This document shows, piece after piece, positions 44,141-55,370 of a DNA stretch of 64,000 nt. Under the pieces are notes generated by a model. That model ran no database searches. It was not told the origin of the DNA and saw only the letters and a program-made list of their open reading frames with translations. Each line of letters starts with the position of its first letter. The stretch's first letter is position 1. The translations under genes and the position numbers were made by a program. Source of the DNA: Vesta saturnalis (Eukaryota; Arthropoda; Insecta; Coleoptera; Lampyridae); contig JARFJB010000987.1 of assembly GCA_036346205.1 (NCBI GenBank), forward strand, positions 1,652,501-1,716,500, read 5' to 3'.

Positions 44141-47100
44141 CCAAAAAACTAAAATCCTACTTTAGAGTATTCAGGAAATGTATAACAGTAACAGAAACCT
44201 GTTCGTGTTTAGATCAGTATGAATTGAGTTGAATTATAATACGGGAACGTTTCTAACTAACGAAATCAATTATGTACGGTTGAATAGTAGAAATTTCCCT
44301 CATTTTGATTATTGAATTCAATAACCCCGATCTTTTAATCAGCTGATTCGGTTACTGGATAAACCTGAGAATAGGGAAATTCTACATACCGAAATGGGCG
44401 TTTAAGTTGCACTCTTTGGACTATACAAATCTGTTATAAATTGCAAGGAGACCAATGAAAATGATATCCACCAATCCATAAGTAGTAGCATACATTGATA
44501 CCAAAAAATGTATTTTTCGGGTCTCTCGAGACCTGGTTTCAGGCTTCCGAAGGTTAAATACTGAAACATTTTTAATATCTTAAAATGTATTAAATGAAAA
44601 CTTAAAAGGAAAATAATGTACATTTAATACATTAAAGAAAGCGAATCGAACCGTATCGTTTCTTCTGACCGAACTTCGAACCGAACTAAAATTTTCTAAC
44701 GAACCGAATAGAATAGGAGGTTCGGTTCAATTCAGTTGGAACTCATTCCTAGAAATTCATATCAAATCGCTTGGGTTTGTGCATGTAGAAACGTGCATGG
44801 CTTAGTTCATTTTTTGCATTGCTCGTTATTTGTACCACTATGTTTTGTAAATCTAGATTTTCCAATCATTTTTTGACTTGATGTAACTCTATAGCAGTTT
44901 ATCTTGTTCTTGTAAAATACATATATTCGCTTGTTTGCATATTGAGCAAAACTTTACAAGCTTTCAGGATAGTAAGTGTTATTAAGTGGTTAAAATCAAT
45001 ATATGTGTTACGTAAAGTGGTTTTGCCCTTTAAAACTCAGGTAAAACGCAGGTAGATTATCCATCGATGTGGAATCAAATCTGAGTTTTAATGTTTAGTT
45101 TGGTACGTACTGAGTGAAATAATAAGCCACCAATATTAATACATATTGTAAATTAATATATAATTCTCCTTTCTATGTATTTTCTACTAAGATGAAAAAC
45201 AATTATATAGGTAACGTTGTCGGAAAACTGAAGTAAACAATGCCGTATGAATGCAACACGGTAATAAGTAATGAATGAGAAATCGACATTTGCTTATTTA
45301 AGAAATAATTGAATTTTGCATTTACCTGTAATTCAAAAGAATTTTTATAGATTCAGACCATTTTTCAAATTTTAAAATATATATTTAAACATTTTTCAAC
45401 ATGTTTCAGCGTAAAACAAAATAGAAATTGCAACTGTGTATAGCGTTTTAGTCTGGCTTCTGCATCCTCTTTGAAGGAATGAAGTGTACTTTAAAATTGC
45501 TGAATACAACAAGCTGTATTGTGAATTGCAAGCTAGAGTTTTTATACTCTCTTAACAGTTGCTAAATAACATATCTTTAACATTAAGTATTAACTAATTA
45601 AAACACTTATTTTGCATAAAATATTTTTGTACTGCTTCAACTTTGAAGTGTTTATTACTTCACTTTGAAAATTAAAATGGAAACTGCTGGAACAAAAAAC
45701 TTTTAATACTTTTCAATTTTAACGTTATTCTTGGATTTTAAGCAGCACTGTTTACAGTTGAAATTAAACTTCGTGCTTAAACTGTATAACATTCTACCAT
45801 TTTGATTGATTGTGTGCACTAAAACGTATAAAAAAATTCACCCACGAGTTTGTTATTGATACTTATTCACTAATATTGTAATACCATTTATCAAACTAAA
45901 TTGTTTTTGTCGGTGTGTGGTATCACGGTTAGGATTTACTTTTGCCTCCAACGTTGTAAAGAAGTTTTACCATAAATTATGCCCTACTAAACTTTTAAAG
46001 CATGGAAGGGCAGGAGAAAGTGGGCATGTAAAATAATATTTTGTTATTTTAAAGATAATACGGAAAAATAAATCTTTACTTCTTATCAAAATAGCCTACT
46101 CTAGATGTATCGGGTAATTTTGGCGAATATGACTAAATTTTGTTTACTTGTTTTTAGTGTAAAGTAAGATAATAATGTATAACATGACATTCGTAGTATC
46201 AATTATATTGCGAGAATTTATTAGTTTATGAACCATTAGGATATTTTCGGTGATAAGTCATTGAGCAACTATTTTGGATTACATCGTGTATGCAGCATAT
46301 CTTTTTATTCACATAAATAACTATTTGCACACGAGAAATTTTTTAAATATAATGTTACGAAGCGTGATATCTGTTACGCCGCTGACAATTATTTGTAAAT
46401 TTTAGAATTTTGCGGAATTACTTAGTCGATTCGCGGAAGTACATAAAATGTTTAATTGCTGTTTCAAAATCATATTGAGTGAATATAATGACCTAAACTG
46501 ATGTTACGGGGATATTTCTTGACTTACGTTTGTACACAATATGGCGACGTTCAGCATTTTATAACGCATAATGTGGACGCTCCTACCATGTAAAACACTT
46601 AATAGTCTCGCTTTCTAACTTATAGTGACATAAGTTTTAAAGCCTGAGTAATGCGTTAGAATATACAGAATTACGAAATAAGCTTTCTTTTATGATGCAA
46701 TTACAGGATTTTTAGGAAAATTTGTTATTAAAAATTACTGTTAAAAATATATGATTTTTGCTTCACTTATAAGAAGAACGAAGCCGTTGGATAGTTTTTG
46801 GGTTTCTTCACTTTCGATTTTTATAATAAATCAGTTTTAAATAAGGCGCGAAAGATTCTAGTTATCCCGATCATACGACCATTTGACTATAAAATTGTAT
46901 TCCTGACATTCTGCATTGTTAGTTGACGTTTGATATTAACATCTTTTAAAATAATTCGTCGGGCCTTCCTTAGAGGTTGTTTTCGTTTAAACTAGCCATA
47001 GCTTAAGTAACTTAATTGAATGTCAATTACAGTTTCATGTTTACGGGATAAAATTTATTTTAGTTGTTAGTGAATTTTGAATACTTAGTAACGGAAAGTT

Positions 47101-47330
47101 GAAGTGTGAAGTATAAACTTAGTTCACCGCTAATTAAAGTTATCTAAAGCGGTTACTGAACCAAGTAGACCTTTTGTGACGACTTTTAAAACATAATATG
47201 TTTATAACACACTTTCTTGCTGGAAGTATGTAATTACTTAAAACAAATTGATTACAAATAAGGTCTCGTACAGTAAGAAATTGTTTAGTTATTAATTCTT
47301 GTTCATTGCTTCAATGAATATCGAAAAGGT
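44141..47330. other. No gene recognised
   Basis: AT-rich DNA. A cluster of gaaccga / ttcggtt words lies at 44643-44735 (at least six in about 90 bp). The 73-codon ORF at 44402-44623 shows nothing known. Confidence 0.4.
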
Positions 47331-48270
47331 TTAGAACATTTCTGCAGCCCGCGTTTTCAACGAGTTTTTCGATGACTGACTATCTTCATTCTTACAAACA
47401 TCCAAACGATTAAGTGTAATTTTGTCTTTTACGAGTTTTTCGAGTTTCTCTTCGGTGTTTATATTTTTAATAATGTCCAGTGAAAGAGAAGAATCAGCCA
47501 AACCGTTTAACAACGGGCTACCAAACATAGCTTCATACGAGCTTCTACCACGATGAAAAGACCTATTTTTCTTCAGCTGAATAAAACGCAGCCCTTCGGA
47601 CCAAGGTTTAGTGTTGTTGTCAGCTAGCCATGAAACAAAGATATCCCTAACGCTCTGGTCAGTTCTCTCTGCGCTGCCTTCGGACTGAAAATGCCTAGGT
47701 TACCCGTGAACTATCTTAGCGTCAAACATGTTTTCCAATTCCTTAGTAACTGAGGCCGTAAATTCTCTGCCATTATTACTTCGAAGGATGAAAGGACCTC
47801 TGACAAAACATAAAATATCTGGAGGATTAAACGCTACCTTTTCTGTTCGATCTTTTCAGGGGTCTTAGGAAGACAAATTTTGTCAAGTGATCTTGATAGT
47901 TAACAATAAATTTGAAGCCCTTGTCTTGTTTAGTCTGCATGTCGATTAAATCGACCTGAGCTCTCCAATTCATCATGTTGCTTAATATTAGTTTAACAAC
48001 TAATCCTGTTCCTTTTTCAGCTGATACTGAGCACATAAATTTAAATAAATGGTTATGATTTTAAGTTGTTTGTCCATACATCTGGTCCTTTTATGGCCAG
48101 TATCAATGTGTGCTTTGTGAATAATATTATATAACTCATCACTGTGGCAAAAATACATAATGGGATCATACCTTTTTATTCGGCGATAATCAATTGATGC
48201 TAAAGGTTGCTCTTGTTTCTTCTTTCTAGAGATAACTTCACTTCATGCAATAGACATGGTAAAATTAAGA
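47331..48270 (-). pseudogene. Ginger/KRBA2-like integrase remnant
   Basis: Minus-strand order: YNIIHKAHIDTGHKRTRCMD and LNLCAQYQ (48130-48040), the H2C2 zinc-binding N-terminus with its second Cys lost; then WRAQVDLIDMQTKQDKGFKF (47960), containing the first catalytic Asp; INYQDHLTKF-type VNYQDHLTKFVFLRPL; LRSNNGREF (47785), where family members have SDNGREF; and PRHFQSEGSAERTDQSV (47690), containing the catalytic Glu. The end reads WLADNNTKPWSEGLRFIQ, SSYEAMFGSP and the tail LDIIKNINTEEKLEKLV. The D-to-N change removes the second metal ligand, and stops and frameshifts are present. In Ginger elements this integrase moves a DNA transposon; KRBA2-like host genes derive from it. No TIRs were located. 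Confidence 0.8.
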
Positions 48271-48499
48271 TTACGTTCTAACCTCAAAATCCAGCCACAA
48301 CAAGGTAACACCACTAGTATGTGATCAAAAGCGCGTGAGAAAGGGTGGTTGTTTCTAAATGGCCAAAGTCCGAAAACCACTTATATTTCGTACTTTGCCA
48401 TTTTCCGACTTTGCTTCCAACATATACAATACTTAATTAAAAATCCAATGAAATCTAAATTAAATTTTGCAATAAATTTCAACTTGCCCAACGTTTCGC

Positions 48500-49290
48500 T
48501 AAGATTGTGTCTATTTTGAGTTAGGTCACTTACTGTCTAACTAATTCACAATACTTTTTTGCTCTTTTAGGAGTACTTATGCACACATTATTTTGCCGGG
48601 AGACATTATTATAATAGTGCATTTCTTCCTGAAGAACTTTCATCAGTTCAAATATATTGGGATATGATTTTCCGATCAGTCTGTTGAGCCTGTTACATCA
48701 TCCTTCTACAGAATTTGTAGATCGATGGCGTTCTACATCGCAAATCCATATTCGACGAGAATGATCAATTCATTGATCAATAAAATAATCGTTGAATTTA
48801 ACAATGGCTTTGTCGATAGAGGAATTTTTCATTGTTCAAAACCAACCATCTGTAACTTCTGGCAGATGAGCTAATGTAGCACACCTGCTTATGTGGTTTC
48901 TCATTTCCTTGTTTTCCTAGTAGTAAGTTTGTTAAACCCACATTTTCTACTTTATGTTAAATAGCTTGCTTAAAATGTAAATTACATCCTTTGATAACTG
49001 TAGCCAGAAAAACTTCTTGTATAACACTATGTGCGGCAACCTCAAAATTGATAATACCTTTTTGTGGTAAAAAAAAACTCTTAACTTTGTTTGTTAATAA
49101 GGAGAAAAGTCGTTTGTACGTCACTTCTTTTTTATCAGGTAGCAGGGTGTACCTATACGGCAGGAATGATATTTGTTCTTTCTTCTGTACTATCAATATC
49201 AACGTGAATTGAGTATAAGTGTTAAAACATTGAACGCCATCTATTAAAGGTACCAATACAAGAATTCTGTTTTCCATACTATCTTCTCGT
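48500..49290 (-). pseudogene. MULE-type transposase remnant (FLYWCH-associated type)
   Basis: The 106-codon frame 48957-49277 reads PLIDGVQCFNTYTQF, then PYRYTLLPDKKEVTYKRLFSLL, INFEVAAHSVIQEVF and VIKGCNLHFKQAI. This matches the order vPl-yaLmp-K---tY---f--l ... DFE-aa--a ... v-GC-FHf-QA of MULE transposases; the expected Asp of DFE is Asn here. Downstream, frameshifted, are WICDVERHRSTNSVEG, NRLIGKSYPNIFELMKVLQEE and PKRAKKYCEI. It lies directly upstream of the Ginger-like remnant on the same strand, but the two are different families. No TIRs found. Confidence 0.7.
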
Positions 49291-49614
49291 TTTTTGGAAG
49301 CAACCTAATGCCTAGCGATTTATGTCGGTCATTGTATATATATAATTCTTGTTTCACTGATGTAAACTGTGGAACGAAAACGAAATCCCTCTGTCCCTAG
49401 CAGCCATCATCTGTGATACTGGTGTAACCTCTTCTCTTGCTCTTTTTTTTTGGAGTTATATAAACGCTTATCAACTTATTTTTTTGCAATATCTTGACCA
49501 CAGTTGTAGTTTTTCTCGCTTATGACTTTTGACTTTACTTCATCAGTAACAGTCGCTCCTGGGTAGTTCCTGTGTGCATATCCTCCGCCAACTTTAATCG
49601 GATTGCGTCACAAT

Positions 49615-49800
49615 TAAAAGGGATGGGGTGGGCGTGGCAAAGTCAAATGACCCGCCCCACGTAGCCACGCCCAATTCCAGCTAATTGGTGGTGTGGGCGC
49701 ATACAGCCTCAGGTCCTGCATTCTGATTGGTGGGGTCTGAGGGTAGGCCACGCCTAGTGGTTTCTGATTGGTACTTAGACTCCGCCCGGTCTGTGTTGAG
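49615..49800. promoter_or_regulatory. Cluster of CCAAT-type and GC/CACCC-type boxes in a GC-rich repeat
   Basis: Within 190 bp there are ggggtgggcgtggc, ccgccccac, ccacgcccaat, ctaattggtgg, ctgattggtggggtc, ccacgcc, ctgattgg and ctccgcccgg. CCAAT (as attgg) and GC/CACCC boxes alternate as in many animal Pol II promoters. Related words occur at 40050-40190. Whether it drives transcription is unknown; I see no TATA or initiator that decides the point. Confidence 0.35.
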
Positions 49801-49814
49801 TGGAGGCCTAAGGC

Positions 49815-50370
49815 TCAAATCAACTAATCAGATCAATTAATCAATCAATCAGATCAATCTCGATCAAAACGGCCTAGGGTGGTAGGTCGGATGATCAGAT
49901 CAGTCTCAATCAAATCAATCTCGATCAAATGGGGTTAAGAGTGGACTACTGATTGGAGACCTAAGGCTCAAATCAATGAGTCAGATAAATTCAATTTATC
50001 AGATCAATTAATCAAATAAAATAAGCATATCAATCAAATCAATTAATCAATCAATCAGATCAATTTCGATCAAAGGGGCCTAAGGTGGTAGGTCAGATGA
50101 GCAGGTCAATCTCAATCAAATAAATCTCCACAAGAAGGGGTTAAGGGTAGGCCACACCCCTTCTAGATGACCAGATCAATCTCAATCAGATTAATCCAAA
50201 TCAATCAATCTCGATCAAAACAAATAATTAAAAGTTGTGGAACAAATCACTCAATCTCAATCAATCAATCAATTGAATCAATTAGGCAAATTAATCTCAA
50301 TCAAATCAATTATTCAATCAATCAGATCAACCTCATTCAGTCAATTAAACAGATCAATCTCAATTAGATC
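49815..50370 (+). repeat. AATCAATC-type low-complexity repeat, large block
   Basis: Degenerate tandem of aatcaatc, gatcaatctcaatcaaatc and similar words, interleaved with two or three longer units holding ctaaggctcaaatcaa and ggggcctaaggtggtagg. ORFs rich in Ile, Asn, Gln and Ser here are artefacts. Confidence 0.9.
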
Positions 50371-50379
50371 ACAAGCAAG

Positions 50380-50700
50380 TACGCCCTCTAGTGCAGTATT
50401 GTATTGTATTTCTAGGATTAATGAATGTTTTCTGTAATAGAGATTGATCGTGGCTCCACCTAGCGGTGTATTTCTACAAGTACACAGATCCCTGTAAGAG
50501 TTAGGGAGAAATTTTAAATAGTATTCTAATAAGGAGGGAGTTTTATACTATCTCATAAGACAGGTATAGGAACTTGTGTTAGGGTCTTCGCAGCCCTCTG
50601 TCGTGACCCCTTGGCGGGAAATTTGAAGTAGTATTCTAATAAGGGGGCCTCGTACTATCTCATAAGAGAGAGTCATAATTAAATCATTTAAATCAAATCA
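50380..50700 (+). repeat. GC-rich modular repeat, partial copy 3
   Basis: gccctctagtg and ctccacctagcggtg (CTCF-like words) and ttttctgtaatagagattgatc match 32671-32715. They are followed by two units of the tattctaataagg ... ctcataagacaggtatagg ... ccccttggcgggaaatttg type known from 32130-32660. The module order differs from copies 1 and 2. Confidence 0.8.
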
Positions 50701-50980
50701 ATCTCAAGTACCGCGAATCAAAAATGATATTATTTATTAAGCCTATCTCATCATCATCACATAACATAGCAATTATAAAACCGTTTTTATTTTTAAAAAC
50801 TAATAGAAAATTCGTGTATTGTAATGGGTGAAATTCTTGAAATAACCCTATACTATTTGTTGTTCTGAGATTTGAAATAAAAAATACCAGTGTATTAGCT
50901 ATCGCAAGCCAAATTAATTAGTTAGTTAAAAGTGTGATGTAAGTGAATAAATACATTGGGTACGGTGTTATGATTAAAAT

Positions 50981-51560
50981 ATTTTACATACAAGATCTGT
51001 CTTATCGGAAATACCTTTGTCAAAAGGGGCTTTAGATTTATAAACAAGTCTGAAGATCCTAATGCGTTGTTGAAAATGGGGAAAAAATAACTGGGGATAT
51101 ATAAGCAAGCCAACTTTCATTTCTAATTTTATTTTATCCAATATTAATCATTATCATTACACGTCCATAATAATAATATCACGCAAATTAACGTGTGGCA
51201 CTATTGCCGGGTTTTGCATACAGCGATAGAAATAATTTTTAGAGTTAAACTATAAAAAACGCCTATACAATGTTAAATTAGTAAAAAATGCCTATACAAT
51301 AACAAATATAACCAAGCTGGATATCAGGTTTCTGTATTATTTCACATACAAGGTCTGTCTTAGAAATATCTCTGTTGAAAAGGACCTTAGATTTATAAAC
51401 AAGTTAAGTATGACAGCCACTTATTAAAATACTATTTCAAATTTCGAGTTTTTACCGATAAGGTCCCTCACACACTATCTCATAAGACAATTTTACATAC
51501 AAGTTCTCTTTTGTCATAGATACCTCTGTTAAAAAAGGTCCTAGATTTATAAAGAACTTA
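50981..51560 (+). repeat. Three copies of a 67-72-bp repeat
   Basis: Copies at 50981-51050, 51339-51405 and 51490-51560 share cacatacaag-tct, tacctctgtt (or similar) and ttagatttataaacaag. The third directly follows cacactatctcataagaca, a piece of the GC-rich repeat unit. Confidence 0.85.
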
Positions 51561-52023
51561 AGGTGCTAAGGATTAAAAAAAAAACGATCACTTACCTCGT
51601 ATTGAAAGAGCTCCTCGACAGAGGAAACATTTTGTTTTCGTTGCTTACACTCACGGTACATTCACTTTTTGCGTTTTGTTTATAAATGGCCAATATAAAG
51701 TACTTAACGATTTCCAACAATCATTAATATAAAGTAACTGTTTTCGGGTTTTATCAGTTATGTAACCACAATAAGAGCTTTTTACTATCCAAATACCTGT
51801 ATATAAATTTTGTAAATATTACGCGAAATTTTTAATTGATTGAGATTAATTTGCGGATGATCGACTGTTGTCCCTCGCCGGTGACCTCACGTTTAGTGAG
51901 AGTACCAGGTCTGAGTGTTGGTTAGCCTTATCTACAAAGTAAGCGGTCACTCATTGGAGCTAGGTATATACAGGGGGAGGGTCGTTACCTAAAGGTTATG
52001 AAGAATTGTTAGCTCGGCTTCTT
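51561..52023. other. No gene recognised
   Basis: Contains ccgtgcccgg-free AT-rich DNA and a patch (51870-51960) with gtgacctcacg and tgtccctcgccgg. Nothing assignable. Confidence 0.35.
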
Positions 52024-52262
52024 GTTTGATTTGATTGAGATTGATTGATTCGACTGATTTGATTAATTGTTTAGATTGATTGACTTGATTGAGATTTATC
52101 TGACTGTTTGGTTGGATCGAGAGTGATTTGTTTGAGATTGATTTGCTTAACTGATTTAATTGATTGATTTGATTTGATTAATTGATTTGTTTGATTTGAT
52201 CGAAATTGATTGATTTGGTTTGATATGCTTCGGCTGATTTGATTGGTCGATTGATTGATTTA
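52024..52262 (-). repeat. AATCAATC-type repeat, inverted block
   Basis: On the plus strand it reads ttgattgagattgattgatt and variants, the complement of the 49815-50370 block. The two blocks bracket the repeats at 50.4-51.6 kb as a loose inverted pair. Confidence 0.85.
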
Positions 52263-52863
52263 CATTTTCGTACATTTTAGAAACTCTTCTAAACGCACTT
52301 CTACAGTAATTATCAAAGCAAAACGCACTTATTAAGATTGATAAACGCAATAATTAAACTGTATGATATTTGACAATGCGTTTTTAGTGGACGACTTTGA
52401 GTTGTTTTATCATATCCATAGCAATGTATTTTATTATTTTTAAATTTTTGAAGTTTTACAGATTATTATTAAAATTAGATATACAAAACTTTATATCGTT
52501 GAAATCGGAAAAAAATATGGAATTTAATAAGCTAAGTTTCGCTTATGGTTGCTATTTACAAAAAGGTAAATTAGAGTTATACCTCAAAAAGTAGTGATTA
52601 AAAAAATTTTTTAACTAGTGCATCTAATTAATCTTAAAATTATCTATTAAAAACGTCTTTAAGATTTTACTCTATTTTTAGTAATTAACGAGCCAACGTT
52701 GATTGAGAATTTTAATGATTTTCAGTTTCTCAAATAAATCTTAATAAACTTGGCAACAGTGGTCAATTTTCTTGCCGGGTTCTAAATCTTCATGTAATTC
52801 TGCCCAACTTTGTATCTCTTATAATAATAAAGTTACCCATACAAACTAGTGAGATTTTTGCAT

Positions 52864-52865
<2 letters not shown>
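52263..52865. other. No gene recognised
   Basis: AT-rich DNA with a 65-codon ORF (52397-52594) of no known family. Confidence 0.4.

Positions 52866-52937
<72 letters not shown>
52866..52937. repeat. (TA)n microsatellite
   Basis: About 72 bp of TA ending some 12 bp before the TA|cagggtgtccc end of a mariner-like element. Confidence 0.97.
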
Positions 52938-52939
<2 letters not shown>

Positions 52940-52949
52940 GAAATATATA

Positions 52950-54700
52950 TACAGGGTGTCCCTAAATTGCATAGCCAAAAGTATAAGGAAGGTTACTCAC
53001 GCAAAATAAATCGATTTAACTAAACTTGCCTTTAGTCCAAAAGTTGATAATAACGAAGCTATGTCAAAGTTGAAAAATATATCACATTTTCTTTCATATA
53101 TTTTCGACTGCTTTGAGCTAATTTTATAAAATTGCTTATATAGAGGTTTCTTGGGATAATAAATTCAAATTTATCATCGATTTCGGTGTATTTCCTAGAG
53201 GGCGCTACAAGCGACCATTAGAACATGTTTAAACCGCTACAACTTTTTTGTACTACACTGTAGGCCCTTTTATTATGAAATAATAGTTTTCCCTGCCTTT
53301 TCTGCTTAAAAAAGACACACTTCTTGATATTGCTAAGGGCAACGGTTTCCGAGAAAAACGCATCTAAAGGTCATGATGCATGCAAATTATCCAAAAGTAT
53401 CAAAATAACTTATTTTACTATCCTATTTTTTTCCGCAATAACGCCAATAACAATTAGTTTTAATTAATTTCAATTAATTTTGAATCTTTTTCTCTCGTGA
53501 AATAATTGGTTAAGACGAACGGTTTAGCCAGGAAAACATATTTTCTAATGCATTGCATATTTGCGCAAGAACTTTTACTTAGGTAAAAACTTTAGTCGCC
53601 TTTGCTTTTTAGTTACCATATCGACAGTTAAATTTATTTATTAAACGTTAGCTTTTCTGTCACTTTTCCGTTGAAAAGATCCATAATTATGGCTCACAGT
53701 TTAATTAATTCTGAAATGGTAGATATGCTTTTAGTCTATGGACTTTGCAACCGTCGAAGAAGTGTACGAATTTATAGGAAAAATATCCTTTCCGTAGAAC
53801 TCCAAACCGGCACACTTTTGCTAATATCTAAAGACATCTCCGCGAAAATGGAAAGTTTCAGCCATAAGGATGGTGGAAATAGAAGAAGAGATTTTGGACG
53901 CTGTTGAAATAAATCCAAAGGCCAGCACACGACGTGTAGGATTGAAATTGGGAATTTCGAAATCAGTTCATAGAATTTTCAAGAACAATTATTGCACCCT
54001 TTCATATTTAAAACGTTCAAGACATATTGCCCATGGATCCTGATCAACGTTTAGCTTTCTGTCGATTTAATGTTCATAGAAGAATCGAAAATCCAAATTT
54101 CAGTAAAAAATTTTGTTCACGGACGAAGCTACTTTTACTAGACTTTCAATGTTCATAATGAACATGTTTATGCTGTTGAAAACCCTCATGAAACGAGAGT
54201 ATCTCATTATTAGCATCAATTTTAAGTAAATATCTGGGCTGAAATTGTAGATGCTTTTATTATTGGTCCCTTTGTACTGCCAAATCGGCTGAATGGAGAT
54301 AGGTACGTGAACTTTTTAATACAGAATTTACCTATATTATTGGAAGATTTCCCCCTTACCCCTTCGTCGTGACCTTTAGTTTATGCATGATGGCGCACCT
54401 CCACATTTAAATGCGGTATATCCACAGCGCTGAATTGGAAAAGGAGGTGTGAACTGGCCGGCTCCATCACCTGCGATTTTTTGAGGGGTGCCTTGAAATC
54501 AAAAGTTTATGCATCCCCAGTTAATACGGAAGAATAATTGTTGGCAAGAATAATTCATCAAGGCAATTTATTGAAGAATAGTCCTGAAGTATTGTGCAGA
54601 GTACAGTGTAATTTTTAAAAAGAATTAACCTGTGCATGCAGGAAAATGGTGGAAATTTTGAACATTTATTGAATTAGCAAATTAAATACCTTCCAGAATA
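52950..54700 (+). mobile_element. Mariner/IS630-like element, left end and body
   Basis: The left end is TA|cagggtgtccctaaattgc at 52952, a typical start for this group. It is followed by about 700 bp of noncoding 5' region that includes a CTCF-like word ctagagggcgctac at 53195-53208. The transposase follows. The matching right end could not be found, so the 3' terminus is lost or too diverged. Confidence 0.6.
53690..54690 (+). pseudogene. Mariner/IS630-like transposase, degraded
   Basis: The start MAHSLINSEMVDMLLVYGLC matches the N-terminal E--DML-YG-C pattern seen also in the remnant at 6048-7025. Frameshifted downstream are EEEILDAVEINPKASTRRVG and LGISKSVHRIFKNN (near 53900-53980), DPDQRLAFCRFN, TDEATFTR (near 54120, first catalytic Asp), AEIVDAFIIGPFVLPNRLNG and LPILLEDFPL. 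A DGAPPHLN block follows (near 54390, second Asp). The third acidic motif reads NWPAPSPAIF, where WPPRSPDLTPLDFF is usual, so it is lost. The end reads QENGGNFEHLLN. The copy is dead. Confidence 0.85.
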
Positions 54701-54806
54701 GTCCATCAATTGCACTTGTTAAAACAAAATTTACATAACATAATTTTATTTTTTAATTTTATTTAGCTTTTGGTTGATAATGACGCAATTTAATTATTGC
54801 TAGTTA

Positions 54807-55370
54807 TAGGTGCTCCAGAAAAAGGTGATACGTTGAGTCGAATTTTTTTATTTGGAGTATCCTACATATATTTTGCATTTTTATATGACATTTAATGGTC
54901 GTTATTCATATTATACATTTTAGAACCATCCAGTGATTCTTTCAGGTAAAATAAATTACAAGCATGCTTCTCTCATAAAAAATCCCCACATACACAAATC
55001 CGAGGTTTAACTAGCCTCTAACTGAAGGCTTGATGATACTCCCTGACTTTATATTATACAATTACAAAGAGAATTCTTTTTAAATTTACGCAACTATAGA
55101 CACATTTTTTCCAGAATTTTATGCAAAATTAAATTTAACGTTGATTTTTATACCTAGCATAAATTATTTTCAAAATATTAAACAAAATGCAAAGTATGTT
55201 GTTCTAATCAAGGTGTCGAGGATAATTTGAAACTACTCAAATTATCACAAATTGTTTGTTGTAATTTTTAACGGATGAGTTTGCTAATATTCATTCATTT
55301 ATAACGTGCTCTGGCGTGTTTTAATTAAAAAGAAAACTCCAACGTGTCACCTTTTTTTAAACACGCTCTA
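54807..55370. mobile_element. Non-autonomous mariner-type MITE
   Basis: The left end TA|ggtgctccagaaaaaggtgatacgt and, reversed, the right end TA|gagcgtgtttaaaaaaaggtgacacgt are imperfect inverted repeats of roughly 40 bp. The interior (564 bp in all) is AT-rich and noncoding. TA lies at both edges. Confidence 0.6.

Noticed and set aside
50167..50437. ORFs rich in Ser, Ile, Asn and Gln
   Set aside because: They are read-throughs of the AATCAATC-type repeat in different frames.
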